The position numbers and the translations under genes are program-made. The notes under the pieces were generated by a model. It saw nothing but the letters and a program-made list of their open reading frames with translations, searched no databases and was not told the origin of the DNA. Positions 1-10,438 of a stretch of 64,000 nt of DNA are shown one piece after another (position 1 is the first letter of the stretch; every line of letters starts with the position of its first letter). The stretch covers positions 65,142,593 to 65,206,592 of the forward strand of contig CM018685.1 of NCBI GenBank assembly GCA_009363875.1, in the 5' to 3' direction. This DNA is from Mikania micrantha (taxonomy: Eukaryota; Streptophyta; Magnoliopsida; Asterales; Asteraceae).

Positions 1-838
1 GCTCCAGCACATCCGTAAATCGGATCTCTAAGTCTCGCGTTAGCTTCATACACCATACTGCTAACCGCATCTGCTCTTTGAGACTCAGGAAGTTCCTGTA
101 AATTATACAATATCTATTATTCTATGAATACAATGAAAACACTAATTAGTCTTAACGTGACTAGTTTTTCTTTTTTCTTTTTTTAATTTTTACACAAACA
201 AATGTCAACTTTAAAACCGTTTAGAATGGTCCTACATATTGTATTCTCCTTTAAAAATTATTACCTTTTTTTAGATATTAAAGATATTACTTTTCGATTA
301 TTATTTAATAAAGCTACATTTTATCAAAAAAAATGACCAAGTCTTGATTTCACATTAAAAATGGTAAACTTTTGCCCATGAATATATAACATCTCTTTTT
401 TTATATCGAACAAGAAAGTGAAAAAAGAAAAAAATAAATATTATTTTTTTTAATTAATAATATTTTACTCCTCACAAAAATTAAATTTTAATTATTAATT
501 ATTATTACCTGCAACAACTTAATGATGTTGCTAGCTCCGAACACCCGGTGAGCAATGGTGAACTTGTGCGGTTCAGTTGGCGGGAAGTACGGTGCCAAGA
601 CACATTTCTCGACGCACCTCCGCCGGAGGATCTTGCAGGCGGCGCAAGGGCTGAGAACCACCGGATGAGGCGGCGACGATGGTGGACTATGAGTCAGAAC
701 ACTAGTGGGACTAAGCTGAGATGACGAGTTATTAGAGGTTTTCGGTGACTGAGATAGTGAGAAATAACTTGAAGGTACGGCGGTGGAAATGGTCGGAGGT
801 GTGGTGGCGTAATCAGTTCTGTCACCGGAATATTCCAT
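1..838 (-). CDS. LOB-domain (LBD1/LBD11-like) transcription factor, 5' two exons, partial
   Basis: Plant-specific nuclear DNA-binding protein of the LATERAL ORGAN BOUNDARIES family. Exon 1 spans 838-509 (110 codons) and exon 2 runs from 95 to the window edge. The 413-bp intron has donor CAG/GTAATA and acceptor TTACAG/GA, phase 0. After a Ser/Thr/Pro-rich N-terminus comes the family zinc-finger-like block, seen as PCAACKILRRRC followed by VEKC (C-x2-C-x6-C-x3-C). APYFPP and the GAS block (FGASNI) follow. Exon 2 continues with ELPESQRADAV and the DPIYGCAG stretch typical of class I LBD proteins. I chose the ATG at 838 (MEYSGD). The frame stays open to an ATG at 955, but that lies upstream of a TATA-like motif and encodes a hydrophobic stretch unlike the family. 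The LBD1/LBD11 assignment is from memory of the family. The coiled-coil half of the LOB domain and the C-terminus lie beyond base 1. Confidence 0.93.
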
Positions 839-902
839 TTGTAGGGAGAAAGTGTTACTAAAAGATAGAGATCGAATAGTTTGATTATGCAAAAGAAGTG
901 CG

Positions 903-914
903 ATAATATATATA
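903..914 (-). promoter_or_regulatory. TATA-like motif of the LBD gene
   Basis: On the minus strand this reads TCTATATATATTATCG, about 65-75 bp upstream of the chosen ATG at 838. A start site about 30 bp downstream would give a short 5' UTR and would exclude the upstream ATG at 955 from the transcript. Inferred from position and sequence only. Confidence 0.45.
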
Positions 915-959
915 GAGAGAGAGCAGATAAAATACAAATAAAGTGACATCATCATATTA

Positions 960-2095
960 TAAAAATGACGTCAGCTATATTCATTAGATTTTATCTGACT
1001 TCTTGTCTGCAACCGTAATCTACGAAACCTTACCGTGCACGTACGGATCTTTGTTCATATCAGAGCCAGATCGATTAATGTCGACTTACATTGTGTGTTA
1101 TTTTTTGTAATTTTATATCGGGCTGGCATGATAGATCAGACATGATATGTTAAAACATGAAACATGAAATAGTTACACATGAATATGACACAGAAATTTT
1201 TTTGTGTATGTTTTTCCAAATAGAAACACGGCCCGTCTAAAACTAGGTAAACAAGAAATGAATTGTTAAGAAACCTTTTAACAATTAACATTATAAACAA
1301 CTTATTAAAAACCTGTTAAGAAACCTGGTAAGAAAAATATGTTAGAGAATAAAAATTTTAAATTGTAATCGTCTACTCACCTACTTTATTATATTATTTA
1401 TTTTAAATTATAAACGGGTCTTAACATGTTAATGAGTTTTTACCTATTTAAACACGAAAATAAACATGTCTTAACATGTCGACCTATCTTAGACATGAAA
1501 CATATCAAAATTGTGTTGTGTCGTGTTATATTAGCATGTCGGTGTCTGAAATTAACAGTCCTGATTTTATGATGTTTTTTCTCTACATTAAACTTACAAA
1601 CTCATAATAAAAACTCATACTTGAAATTGTTGAGCAAGTTAAATTCCTAGACTTAAAAGATCAAGCAAAAGTAACTATAAACGTTAAGTGATAAAGTATG
1701 CCTTTAAATAAACTAAGCAATTAACTAATAACTAATATACAAAAAATAAATTAAAGATCCTCACTTTCAAACGAACACCATGTATAAAAAAAATCTTAAA
1801 TTTAATTCATTTTCTCGAACCTAGAAAATTAATGACCTCACTTTTTAAGTACAAATAAAAAAATCAAGAGCCCGGCCACTTTAACGTGCAATAAAAATTC
1901 CAAGTTTAATATAAAATGTAAAGGAGCTAATATCTATTGTGTGAAACCAATCAATACGTCATACAAAAAAACATTTGACCTAAAAATCTAAAATTTAAGT
2001 TCTCATTACTTTCAAAGATTACATACAACAACAATGAACTTGTAGAATTCGATGACCGAATGCTAACCTATTCAATCGATCCCATAAAGCCCGTT
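960..2095. other. AT-rich intergenic stretch, no gene seen
   Basis: Upstream region of the LBD gene. I see no long open frame, no clean repeat boundaries and no RNA gene. Several near-repeats of a short motif (aacatgtc, aacatg) occur around 1130-1540, giving a degenerate internal repetition that I could not assign to a family. Confidence 0.5.
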
Positions 2096-2097
2096 GA

Positions 2098-2327
2098 TAT
2101 TGTTCTGATACCACTTGTTTGATATATGGAACCGGAGAGAGTTCAAGTTAGAAATATTGAAGATGAACGAGGCAAAAGCCATTAATGATTTTGCGAGTAA
2201 GTTGAGCTATCTTCAATCTAAGAACAACAATCATGGATTATCGCTTGACGATGAAGTACCTGTGATAAAATTCTTAAATTTCATGCCTGAAAAATATTTA
2301 CCAATACTCACTTCAATAGAGGAATAA
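2098..2327 (+). pseudogene. Ty1/copia gag remnant
   Basis: A 70-codon open stretch (2115-2327) reads RREFKLEILKMNEAKAINDF...LSYLQS...VIKFLNFMPEKYLPILTSIEE. This matches the core of the copia-type gag (UBN2-like) module, with the pattern LKM-E...I-DF...KFL...PEKYLPI..SIE. Just upstream, 2103-2118 reads TTCTGATACCACTTG, which resembles a tRNA-Met primer site read on the opposite strand, so the two may be unrelated fragments. There are no flanking LTRs or pol, so this is a decayed fragment. The assignment rests on family memory. Confidence 0.6.
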
Positions 2328-2379
2328 GAGTCATATATTGAGACATTGGCTTTTGCATAAATGATGGGTTGATTTAAAA

Positions 2380-2500
2380 GTGACACATTTAGACCAAAAA
2401 TGATTTTCTTTAAAACCCATCATGACCCGTACCCATTTTGACTCGTGCTCGTTCTAACCCGTTACTCAATCCAACCAGCTCATTTTGCCAGGCCTTTCAA
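2380..2500 (-). repeat. Dispersed repeat 'ACCCGTT/GGCAAAATG', copy 1
   Basis: Contains TGACCCGTACCCATTTTGAC and CATTTTGCCAGGCC. The same phrases (GGCAAAATG, GGGTTGGGT, TCAGAACGGGTT and their complements) recur near 9925-10240 and 41440-41860 on the plus strand and 37200-37405 on the minus strand. It is an old dispersed repeat without visible target duplications. It has no coding content. Confidence 0.5.
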
Positions 2501-3720
2501 GCAATAACCATTTATAACCAATGTAAAAACAAGATAACTAATGTATTCAATGTTGTCATTGTGAAGATTATGGTTATTATGCAATGTTGAATTTATTTAT
2601 AGTTTATTAATTATTTGATTTGTTTATTTAGAGTCATATATAGTTTATCAATTATTGTTTACAGGTTGTTTTTGCTTTATATTTTAGTGTGGTTATTGGA
2701 TTTCGAATAAATTTAAGTTAGCTACGTTAGTTGTGTGCTTTTTATGTGTTGCTCAAAACAAATTTCCAAGAACAATTATATTTACTTAAACATTTAACTC
2801 ATTAAAGAGTGTTATTAATACATCTATAGCTTAATAGGGAACGTGTCACACACATATAAAGTTAAAAATATACAAAGTCAGTGTGATTTTATCACACATG
2901 TGATAAATACACTTCGTATCAAAGACTTTTAGCGTAGTCGATAGCATGTCTCATATAATTCTCTTCCCCAACCATAAGTTTCAAGTTCGAATCAAGAGGT
3001 GTGTGTGATTTTATATATTTTTTTTGATTGGTTTTTTCAATTCAGTTGTTAATATATGTGTTTTTATGGAAATATAAACAAAAATCGGCGTGGTATGATG
3101 GTTCCATGTGCCTCTATAAGGCCTTCTGACCCTATTTGTAAAAGTGGGCAAAATTTAAAACATTTTCTGAATCAGAACTGATTACTCGAATTGAAACAAG
3201 ATCTCATCCAATCCAAACCTTCAAATACACACAATTCTAGTTTCTTAAAGAAATCATAATGAGAATCGGAATTACCCGGTGAAAACTATAACCAACAAAA
3301 ACCAATAAAAACTGGTGAAACCGAACAAAACCCGGTCAAAAACATAAACCGATTCTTTACTTTGTTGATCAAAACCGAAACCGCTACCAATTCAAAAAAT
3401 ATATAGGTTCTTGCAATTTTACATATGTTTGCTGGTTCGATTTTTACTTACAACATAATTTTTTTTGGTTTATTTTTTCCATTTATTTTTTTCTTCACGT
3501 TTAATATCTTTTGTCTGACCGTGTATATTTGTGAGTTTATTAAATAATTAAGGTATCGCTTAGATTCATAAAATTCGTTTTACCTTCGACCGGATCTACA
3601 TTAAATAATATTCACGAAGTAACGCGTGCCCCTCCGCTCTTTGCTTCTTCTACATAAATTTTCGCAATTTTAAACATTACTTTTCATAAAATCAGCAACA
3701 ATAAATGTTTATTGTCAAAA
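2501..3720. other. AT-rich intergenic stretch with decayed repeats
   Basis: No gene seen. Around 3270-3400 there is a run of AACCGA/ACCGGT-type phrases (aaccgaacaaaacccgg, aaaccgaaaccg). It resembles the AACCG-rich repeat at 53919-54600. Confidence 0.45.
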
Positions 3721-3734
3721 TTAATCACACATGT

Positions 3735-3955
3735 TTTTTTTTGAACGGCTTGGTACAACGACACCCAAGACGGGATTTCAACCGTCCCCTCGGATTTGAC
3801 GCTCTGGGGCGTATGCCCGAGCCCACCCCAGGAGGAACTCCACAACTGGGTAAACCCCCTGACCTTGCTTCAGCAAATATGCCTCAGCCCGGATTCGAAC
3901 CCAAGACCTCCCATAGGGAAGTCAAGGGGGTAACCATTAGGCTAGAAGCCCTTGG
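3735..3955 (-). mobile_element. SINE-1, intact tRNA-derived SINE with perfect 14-bp TSD
   Basis: Identical 14-bp repeats TTAATCACACATGT flank the element at 3721-3734 and 3956-3969. Read on the minus strand it starts CCAAGGGCTTC. It then has an A-box-like TAGCCTAATGG and a B-box GGTTCGAATCC, and ends in an A-run after AAGCCGTTC. That is a tRNA-like pol III promoter, body and A-tail of about 221 bp, which together with the target duplication defines a SINE. An 84-codon open frame on the plus strand here is an accident of the repeat. Degenerate relatives lie at 5734-6150 and 34085-34291. Confidence 0.85.
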
Positions 3956-3969
3956 TTAATCACACATGT

Positions 3970-5723
3970 AAATACTGTTTACTTTTATTAACGTCCATAA
4001 TTTGGAACATTGGCGGATCACTAGATTATAATCATGTCATTATGAATACTACCCGATCATATCCACTATCAAATTAACAGTTCACTAGTAAACTTAATAA
4101 TTTGAGAAAATCTTCTTGTGAGATTGAAACTTCAAACCTATATATTAGTTCCTTAGTTTCATTCTACCACCAAGATACGTTAGACAGTATTGCCTTTGAC
4201 GGAAAACGTTTACTACAAAATCAAATTAATCAGTGATAGTTAAACACTTGATGCAAAGATATTCTCAAATAGCACGTATAAATATACCATACATGGTTTT
4301 ATGATGTCATCAAAACAAAACGATAATTTTTTTTTAGATTAATTGTAAAAGTAATTTAACAAATAATTATATATTTATTACAATATTATTTCATATCAAT
4401 CCGTCTTTAATGTGGCTCGAATCTTTAAACTTAATAAAAACAACACCTTAACGTGTCATAAACAAATAATTAAATTAGTACTGCTACGGTAAAATTGGAG
4501 CAAACATCATACTTTTGAGGATCATATTTTAGGTCAAATATAAAAATAATTATATATTTTTAATAATTGGAGTTTTGTGACGATCTAGAAAAAGTGTTTG
4601 ATAGAGACTAAATTGTCAACTGAAAACTTTTCTGAAAGTTCCTTTTAATTACTTTACAGTCTTGCCCATCTTGCGATCTGTTAAAAAATTAGTATCGATA
4701 TTGTCCCCTAGATAAATATATGCCATATGAGCGTTTTAGATCGTAATTAACATAAATAATAACATGCGTTTAAACAAAATATAAAAATAAAAAATGAATT
4801 GCAAATTTGAATAACATTCTTTGGGAAAGTGAAAGAAAAAAAAGAAAGTTAACACGGGTAACATGATCGAATAGTTAATTCGAAATTTACACATAGTTAC
4901 TAGCATGAAAAATTATAAACTTTGTCATTATATATATACCCTAATGAGAAAACTCCTTATTTTGTATAAAAGTAAGAAAACTCATACCAACCATTAAATA
5001 TTTTTAAAAAAATTATAATTTTTTATTATAAAGTGAGAAATAGTATAACAAAAAATTTTTACAAAAAATATGTAAATCACAAATCTACGTGTATGTAACT
5101 TAAAAAGTTGTGCATTTAACTCATAAAGTTACATATATGTAACACACATATATGTGTGCGTATATATGTATGTGTGTGTGTGTGATCTTATAATAACACA
5201 TTCTTCAAGAAATAACACGTATAACTTTGCCAGATCAATCCAAAACTTTAATTTTGTTTTTCAAACATCATTGTAAATTTGTAACATAAATAAAATGATT
5301 TCTTTTTTTATGTGTATGAGTATATTCATAATCGTTTAAAAGTTTACATTGTTACAAGTCTTTATATCTAAAATAGTTACATTGATATAAGCCAAAAACC
5401 TAGATATGTTAAAAATTGGTTGAGTTCATAATCTAATTTGTGCATGATTTTCTAAAAAGATTTTATGAATTAATACATGTGTGCACGTATATCATAATAT
5501 GTAGGAACAAGAACCGGCCAGTCAAAATGAAGACTGCTATATTTCAAAATTAAACTTCTGTCTCTAGCTATATCTCAAAAGTAATTAATGTACCATACTT
5601 TTGATCTTAATTGCTTATCTGTTACCGACTTCATTTATTATTTTCTTGCTTAAATTCTTCAAAATTGAGATAATCATTGACCAAACTTTGGTTTTCAACA
5701 TCCACATTCCTCGACTACTCAAT
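3970..5723. other. Intergenic; includes a decayed (TA)n-type element copy at about 4935-5165
   Basis: No gene seen. From about 4935 the sequence (ATGAGAAAACTCCTTATTTT, then AAGAAAACTCATACCAACC, then ATATGTAAATCA and repeated ACATATATGTAA) closely parallels the element at 33111-33530. It lies next to short TA/TG microsatellites (5140-5180). The rest is AT-rich with no recognisable content. Confidence 0.5.
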
Positions 5724-5733
5724 TGTCTTACAC

Positions 5734-6150
5734 GTATATTATTTTCGAACAGTTTGATATGATGATACCCAAGACAGGTTCTAACTGTTCTCTCATATTT
5801 GACGCTCTAAGTGTATGACCGAGCCCATCTTAAGAGAAACCTTATAGCTGAGTAAACCTCCTGATCTTACTGCAACAAATATGATTCAGCTCGGATTTGA
5901 ACCCAGTGACGGAGCTTGAAAACTTTCAAGGGTGCGAAAAATTACTGCAGCTAGTATTCATGTTAACTTTTTGAAGCTAAGGGTTTAAACCAATATTTTT
6001 AACCAAAAATAACCTTCATGTCCGAAAAATTAACACTACGAATGAAAAAAAATACCCCCCCCACGGCCCTAAAGAAGCTTCGTCCGTGTTGGAACCCAAG
6101 ACTTTTAGTGGAGAAGTAAAGGTGCTACAATTGGATTGCAATTCCTTTCG
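5734..6150 (-). mobile_element. SINE-1, older copy interrupted by a hAT-type element
   Basis: Flanked by perfect 10-bp repeats TGTCTTACAC (5724-5733 and 6151-6160). The body matches the SINE at 3735-3955 phrase by phrase (CGAACAG/CGAACGG, ATACCCAAGACAGG, CTGAGTAAACC). The 5' half resumes after a 185-bp insertion at 5904-6088, where the text continues AACCCAAGACTT. Divergence is high, so this is an old copy. Confidence 0.75.
5904..6088. mobile_element. Miniature hAT-type element nested in a SINE
   Basis: Starts CAGTGACGGAGCTTG and ends AAGCTTCGTCCGTG. The terminal segments are imperfect inverted repeats. The flanks TTTGAACC (5896-5903) and TTGGAACC (6089-6096) form an 8-bp target duplication with one mismatch, as expected for hAT. 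The element is non-coding and has relatives at 7345-7503 and 43858-44466. Confidence 0.7.
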
Positions 6151-6160
6151 TGTCTTACAC

Positions 6161-6917
6161 ACATGTACAAATATGGTTTTATAAATGGTTAGACCATAAT
6201 TATTATACAAAAAATTCATCAAAACAATAAGCACAATGTATAAATTTTAGTTTTTGCTCTTCTAACTTGATTAGGATAATCATTTTTTAATAGTGTGTAT
6301 TATTACGCTGATTGAGTTCAAGGTGATTGTAATATGATTTATTTATGTTTTATAATTAAAATCACACCTAACAAATATGAAATTTGTGAATTTGTGAAAC
6401 CCGCATTTAACTTTTGTTGTCGTGTAAATTGGGATTAAATACACAAATATTCTGGTTTTGGTTTTGATTAATAACCATTTATTTATGGTTCACAAAATTT
6501 GAAGGGGGTAATTTGTTATTTCACTTGAAATATAACAAGAAATAGAAAGGCATACAAAGTTGTGAAAACAAACAGTACAATTAGCTTTTCTTCAATGTCT
6601 TTTTCTAAATGTAAAGATTATAAGTACAGGGGTGGTATATGTAACTTTAGAATTAAAAAAACATTAAATATTAGACTGCTAGAAGAATGCCACGTGTGAA
6701 GAGATACAGAAATTGTCGGGTGCCGACTATTTACAAGCGAGGGAATAAAATAATTATTAAATAATGTTAGGAGTTAGGACACGCGGCATGGTGACGTGGA
6801 TATTATTGATGTTTGGTACGTACCGTTGAGGCTCGTGTGAAACGAGGATGATCATCCAGTCCATTACATCCACAGCCGCCACATTCTCTGCTGTTTCCAA
6901 ATTAAATTTTGAATGAC
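6161..6917. other. Intergenic, nothing recognised
   Basis: AT-rich sequence without open frames of note or clean repeat boundaries. A G-box-like CACGTG core occurs near 6690 (GCCACGTGTG) but without an associated gene. Confidence 0.4.
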
Positions 6918-6926
6918 ATCGTCTAG

Positions 6927-7197
6927 GTTTTTTTGAACGAGGACGATTTTACATATCACGTATATTGTTTTAACAAGGCTTAACGGACAGAAGTAAGACG
7001 TGATCACATCATATGCGCGGGAACCTCCTGAAATGGGTAAACTTTCGCACTCCATTGGTCCAGAGCCCGAGACTAAGCTCAAGATTTCTTCTTTCACCTG
7101 GATGTCCTTTAAATTGCCACCTGACAAAGCTTGAACACACGATCTCTCGGTCAGAAGATGAAACCCCAACCAATAGGCTGAATTCGCAGGACACATG
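6927..7197 (-). mobile_element. SINE-2 copy with 9-bp TSD
   Basis: Flanked by ATCGTCTAG at 6918-6926 and 7198-7206. On the plus strand the left end is a T-run, so the A-tail of the minus-strand element lies there. The body shares GCGGGAACC, GGGTAAACTTTCGC/AGGTAAACTCTCGC, AAGCTCAAGATT and CACCTGG with the copy at 58389-58672. It also matches, inverted, the copy at 38884-39093. Open frames on both strands here are incidental. Confidence 0.7.
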
Positions 7198-7344
7198 ATC
7201 GTCTAGTATATTATCAAGATGTTCGTCAAAACTATTGATAAGTTTCACATATTACGTATATGTTTTAACCTTTAAACATTTGTAATAAGGACTACGTTAA
7301 GTTTTTATAAATATTTTTTTTGCATATTCTAAAAAACATTAAAA

Positions 7345-7503
7345 CAGTGGTGGAGCTTGAGTGTTTTGTAAGAGAGACAGAAATTTACGGGACATATAAT
7401 ATATGTTAATTTTTTGTTAACTAAAAATAACATTTCAACCGGAAAATTAACACTACATATGGAAAAAGAGGGGGCGACCGGCCCTATTAAAGCTGCACCC
7501 CTG
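7345..7503. mobile_element. Miniature hAT-type element, second copy
   Basis: Begins CAGTGGTGGAGCTTG and ends AAGCTGCACCCCTG (inverted: CAGGGGTGCAGCTT). Flanks CATTAAAA (7337-7344) and CATGAAAA (7504-7511) form an 8-bp duplication with one mismatch. The interior shares GGAAAATTAACACTAC and CGGCCCTA with the copy at 5904-6088. No coding capacity. Confidence 0.72.
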
Positions 7504-7982
7504 CATGAAAACATGTTAATTTGTCTCTATTTGCATAAGTCTACTCATGAATACAGTTAAGAATTGATAATCATCTTTCTATTCTAATAAACAAAAATAA
7601 GTTTTGCCACATGTAATATTCTCATGCTTTATTGCCACTTGTCATTTTTATATAAATTTATTAAATTCTCTATCTTAATTATCAATTAAATACATTATCT
7701 CATATTAAATACTCATAATTATAATATTAATGAGTAATAACATTATTTGCCTTTTTACATGCAAGAAAATAGTTTTTAATAAATTAAAATCAAATATTTT
7801 TATTAAAAAGCAAACTTCAAAAAAAAGTTTATAAAATATGATACTTTCTAAAAACCATTTTTTTTAAAAGTTATAAAATTTTCGTATTTTTAGAAAATAA
7901 AAGTTCAATAGGAAACAATTTTTAAAAATTAAATAAAATACCCTATAAATCATAGTTTTCAAATACTTGTATTTTTAATAAA

Positions 7983-8973
7983 GGGAAAATGTTATAGAAA
8001 CATAACCAACTTTAGATTTTGTTTCAATTAAGTCACTCAAACTTTTTTTTGTTTTAATTAGATAATTTAAGTTTGATTTATGTTCTAATCCTAGATAAAA
8101 AACCTAGAAAACTGGTCAAATTTTATAACTCAAAAATCTAACTAAAAACAAAGTTTCAGAACGGTTATTCTTCATCTTCTTTACCAAGACAGCCATAGCC
8201 ACCGTCGGAACTCTTCATCTTCTTCGCCGATACAACCATAGCCACCGTCGGAAAAGCAGCCACCAGAAACGCAGCCATCGGAAACTCACAATCGGAAGCG
8301 CACGACCGGTAACTCAGCCACTGCAGGAAAAGCAACCACCGGAAACGCACGACTGGAAACACCGCTCGGTAACGACGGTTTTGTTCATCTTCAACCGGAA
8401 AGCCACGATGGTTCTTTCTGAATGCTGGTTTGTGAAAATACTGAGTATTGATTACATGAAAGGGGTCCATCATACTACGAATAAGAGTTGCTTCTAAAAG
8501 AATCGATGGATTGAATCACATTGATATTAATGCTCATTTGTCGTTCGGATTTTAAAGAATTTTACGATCTTGCCATGGACAAGCAAAACAAAGATGATAT
8601 TTTGTTTAAATTAAATTGCAATAAAGATGTTACCTCAAATTCAACTTGCAGTATTCAACTTTCTCAATACTGGTTTGTGAAAATATCGAGTATTTTCCCA
8701 AAAAAAAAATTAATTTTTTGAAAATATTCCCAATTTGTTTTGTTTTTTAAACTTTTTAGCAATTTTTAAATAATGTTGAAATTATCTTTCAAAATCTATG
8801 TTATTTCCATGTAATCATACAATAAAAAAAATTATGGTTACAAGTTATGTAGGTCACATATCTAGGATTGAAACATAAAATAAACTTAAGTTATGTAATT
8901 GAAACAAAAAAAAGTTTGAGTGACTTAATTAGAACAAAATTGAAACTTGGTTATGTTTCTACAAAATTACCCC
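7983..8973. mobile_element. Long-TIR Mutator-like element (MULE), non-autonomous
   Basis: The two ends are imperfect inverted repeats of roughly 100 bp: GAAACATAACCAA, then AAGTCACTCAAAC inward on both sides, beginning GGG/GGGG. Flanks TTTAATAAA (7974-7982) and TTTTATAAA (8974-8982) give a 9-bp target duplication with one mismatch, the Mutator signature. The interior (8160-8470) is distinctly more GC-rich than the arms, as in Pack-MULEs that have captured gene fragments. No transposase is seen. Confidence 0.72.
8165..8473 (-). other. GC-rich cargo of the MULE with a 102-codon open frame
   Basis: I do not recognise the protein. The frame (8473 to 8165) contains repeated phrases: CATAGCCACCGTCGGAA occurs twice, and C(A/T)GGAAACGCA recurs. 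The DNA is therefore internally duplicated, and the frame may be a by-product of that. A second internal duplication joins CTGGTTTGTGAAAATA at about 8424 and 8670. It could be a captured exon or expanded simple sequence. No start context, intron signals or homology support translation. Confidence 0.3.
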
Positions 8974-9406
8974 TTTTATAAACAAATAATGTTTCTTAAA
9001 ACAAATTGCTTAAAATAATTATGTTCAACCAAAAGTTATAAAAATGATAGGAAAAATTAAACTTTAGTTATTTATGTTAAATGATATTATCAAATTAAGT
9101 TATTTAACTTTAATAATTATATAAATTATACATTATTTTCTTGATTTGTAACAATTAGTTTTTAATAGAAAAGTAAATGAATTTGTAACATCAATTAGTT
9201 CAAAAATATGTATTTCTTTCAAAACAAGTAGGTCATGTATTATTTCTTTAGTTATTAAAAATTTTAATTATTAATTTATTACTTAAAATAATCATTAATA
9301 CATAATCTAATTAATTTATAACAAAATGTTTATTTTTTAAAAATTTTATTAATAATTATTTAACGTTTTATATCTAATCCGTGTAATACACGTGGTAATA
9401 ATCTAG

Positions 9407-10438
9407 TAAATAATATAAACAAAAACTGTTATAAAGTACAATACTTATTGATGATATTTTCTAACTCTGCCACTCTTTATTGCTTAGTTTAATTACCCTA
9501 TTTACCACTTGAAATCTTGTGTATATCTTTTACTAGAACCATTAAAAGAGGATTTATTCCAACATCAAATAATGTTGAAACAAAAGCGTAGAAGATGTAA
9601 TTATTTGTAAAGAGATATCCTTAAAATAATTATTTGTAATTATTGATGATATTTTCTAACTCTGCCACTCTCTAATTATTTGTATTATTTCTTTAAATTT
9701 CCCTATTGGTCTTGGATTTCATATGATATAAAAATTATATGTGTTATAAATGTTTAAAAGTTGGGACCATATAAATAATTTATAAAACTTACAGTGAAAT
9801 ATTAACAAAACACATAAATCATTTCAACAATTTACCCACAAATTTATTTTAAATAAAAAAATTTTAACACCGAGTGAAGGACCCAGGTTGCCATTGCCTC
9901 TCATGTCTTGGGTAAGAATTAAGCTTGGGAAAATGGCGGGTTGGATTGGGTAGTAGGTTAAAACATATATGGATCAAGATTGATGCGGGTCAGGATGAAT
10001 TTTTGGAAAAATCAGGTTGGGTCTAAAATCTAAATGAGTTGCTTACAAAAAACTTCAATTTAGCTCAAGTTAAATAGGTTGTAATGAAAAAAAAAGTTTA
10101 TTTGAATATTTTTTTTATGATTTTATCATTAAATATATTATTAATCATTCTTAGTTGCTTGAATTTTATGTTATAATATTAACCATTTCAACTGAAAATA
10201 AAATAATTCTTACCCAAATGGCCAAATCTACCCATTTTTCTTACGAGTGACGGTTACATATAATCTTAGAAAAGTATATCTTATTGTTTACCATGAGATT
10301 TAACTTCTCAATATCATGAGTAAAGACACCATTATATACACATTAATTTTGATATACAAGAGTTACATATATATAACTTTATGAGTTACTGCAGAAACTT
10401 TTCGAGTTACATATACATAACTTCGTGATATATATATA
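9407..10438. other. Intergenic; dispersed repeat copy at about 9925-10240
   Basis: No gene. From 9925 the text GGGAAAATGGCGGGTTGG...GGGTCAGGATG matches the repeat described at 2380-2500 in opposite orientation. A direct repeat TTGATGATATTTTCTAACTC at about 9449 and 9643 is also visible. Confidence 0.45.

Larger units (their letters stand above)
7574..9406 (+). mobile_element. Non-autonomous Helitron hosting a MULE
   Basis: The 5' end TCTTTCTATTCTAATAAAC resembles the usual Helitron start and closely matches the second Helitron at 36630. The 3' end has a short hairpin (CGTGTAATACACG), then GTGGTAATAATCTAG. Host bases A (7573) and T (9407) flank it, the standard A/T target. Without the inserted MULE and its duplication the element would be about 0.83 kb. 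No Rep/helicase frame is present. Confidence 0.65.

Noticed and set aside
839..955. Upstream in-frame extension of the LBD protein (MMMSLYLYFICSLS...)
   Set aside because: It precedes the likely transcription start, is hydrophobic and unlike any LBD N-terminus; the internal ATG at 838 is preferred.
3905..3955. A tRNA gene (A and B boxes present on the minus strand)
   Set aside because: The boxes are part of a 221-bp SINE with target duplications; the sequence does not close into a cloverleaf with an acceptor stem.
3705..3959. 84-codon plus-strand frame
   Set aside because: It is the antisense reading of the SINE with its target duplications.
6864..7248. Overlapping frames on both strands (61-110 codons)
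   Set aside because: They fall within SINE-2; no domain, and the boundaries match the repeat.
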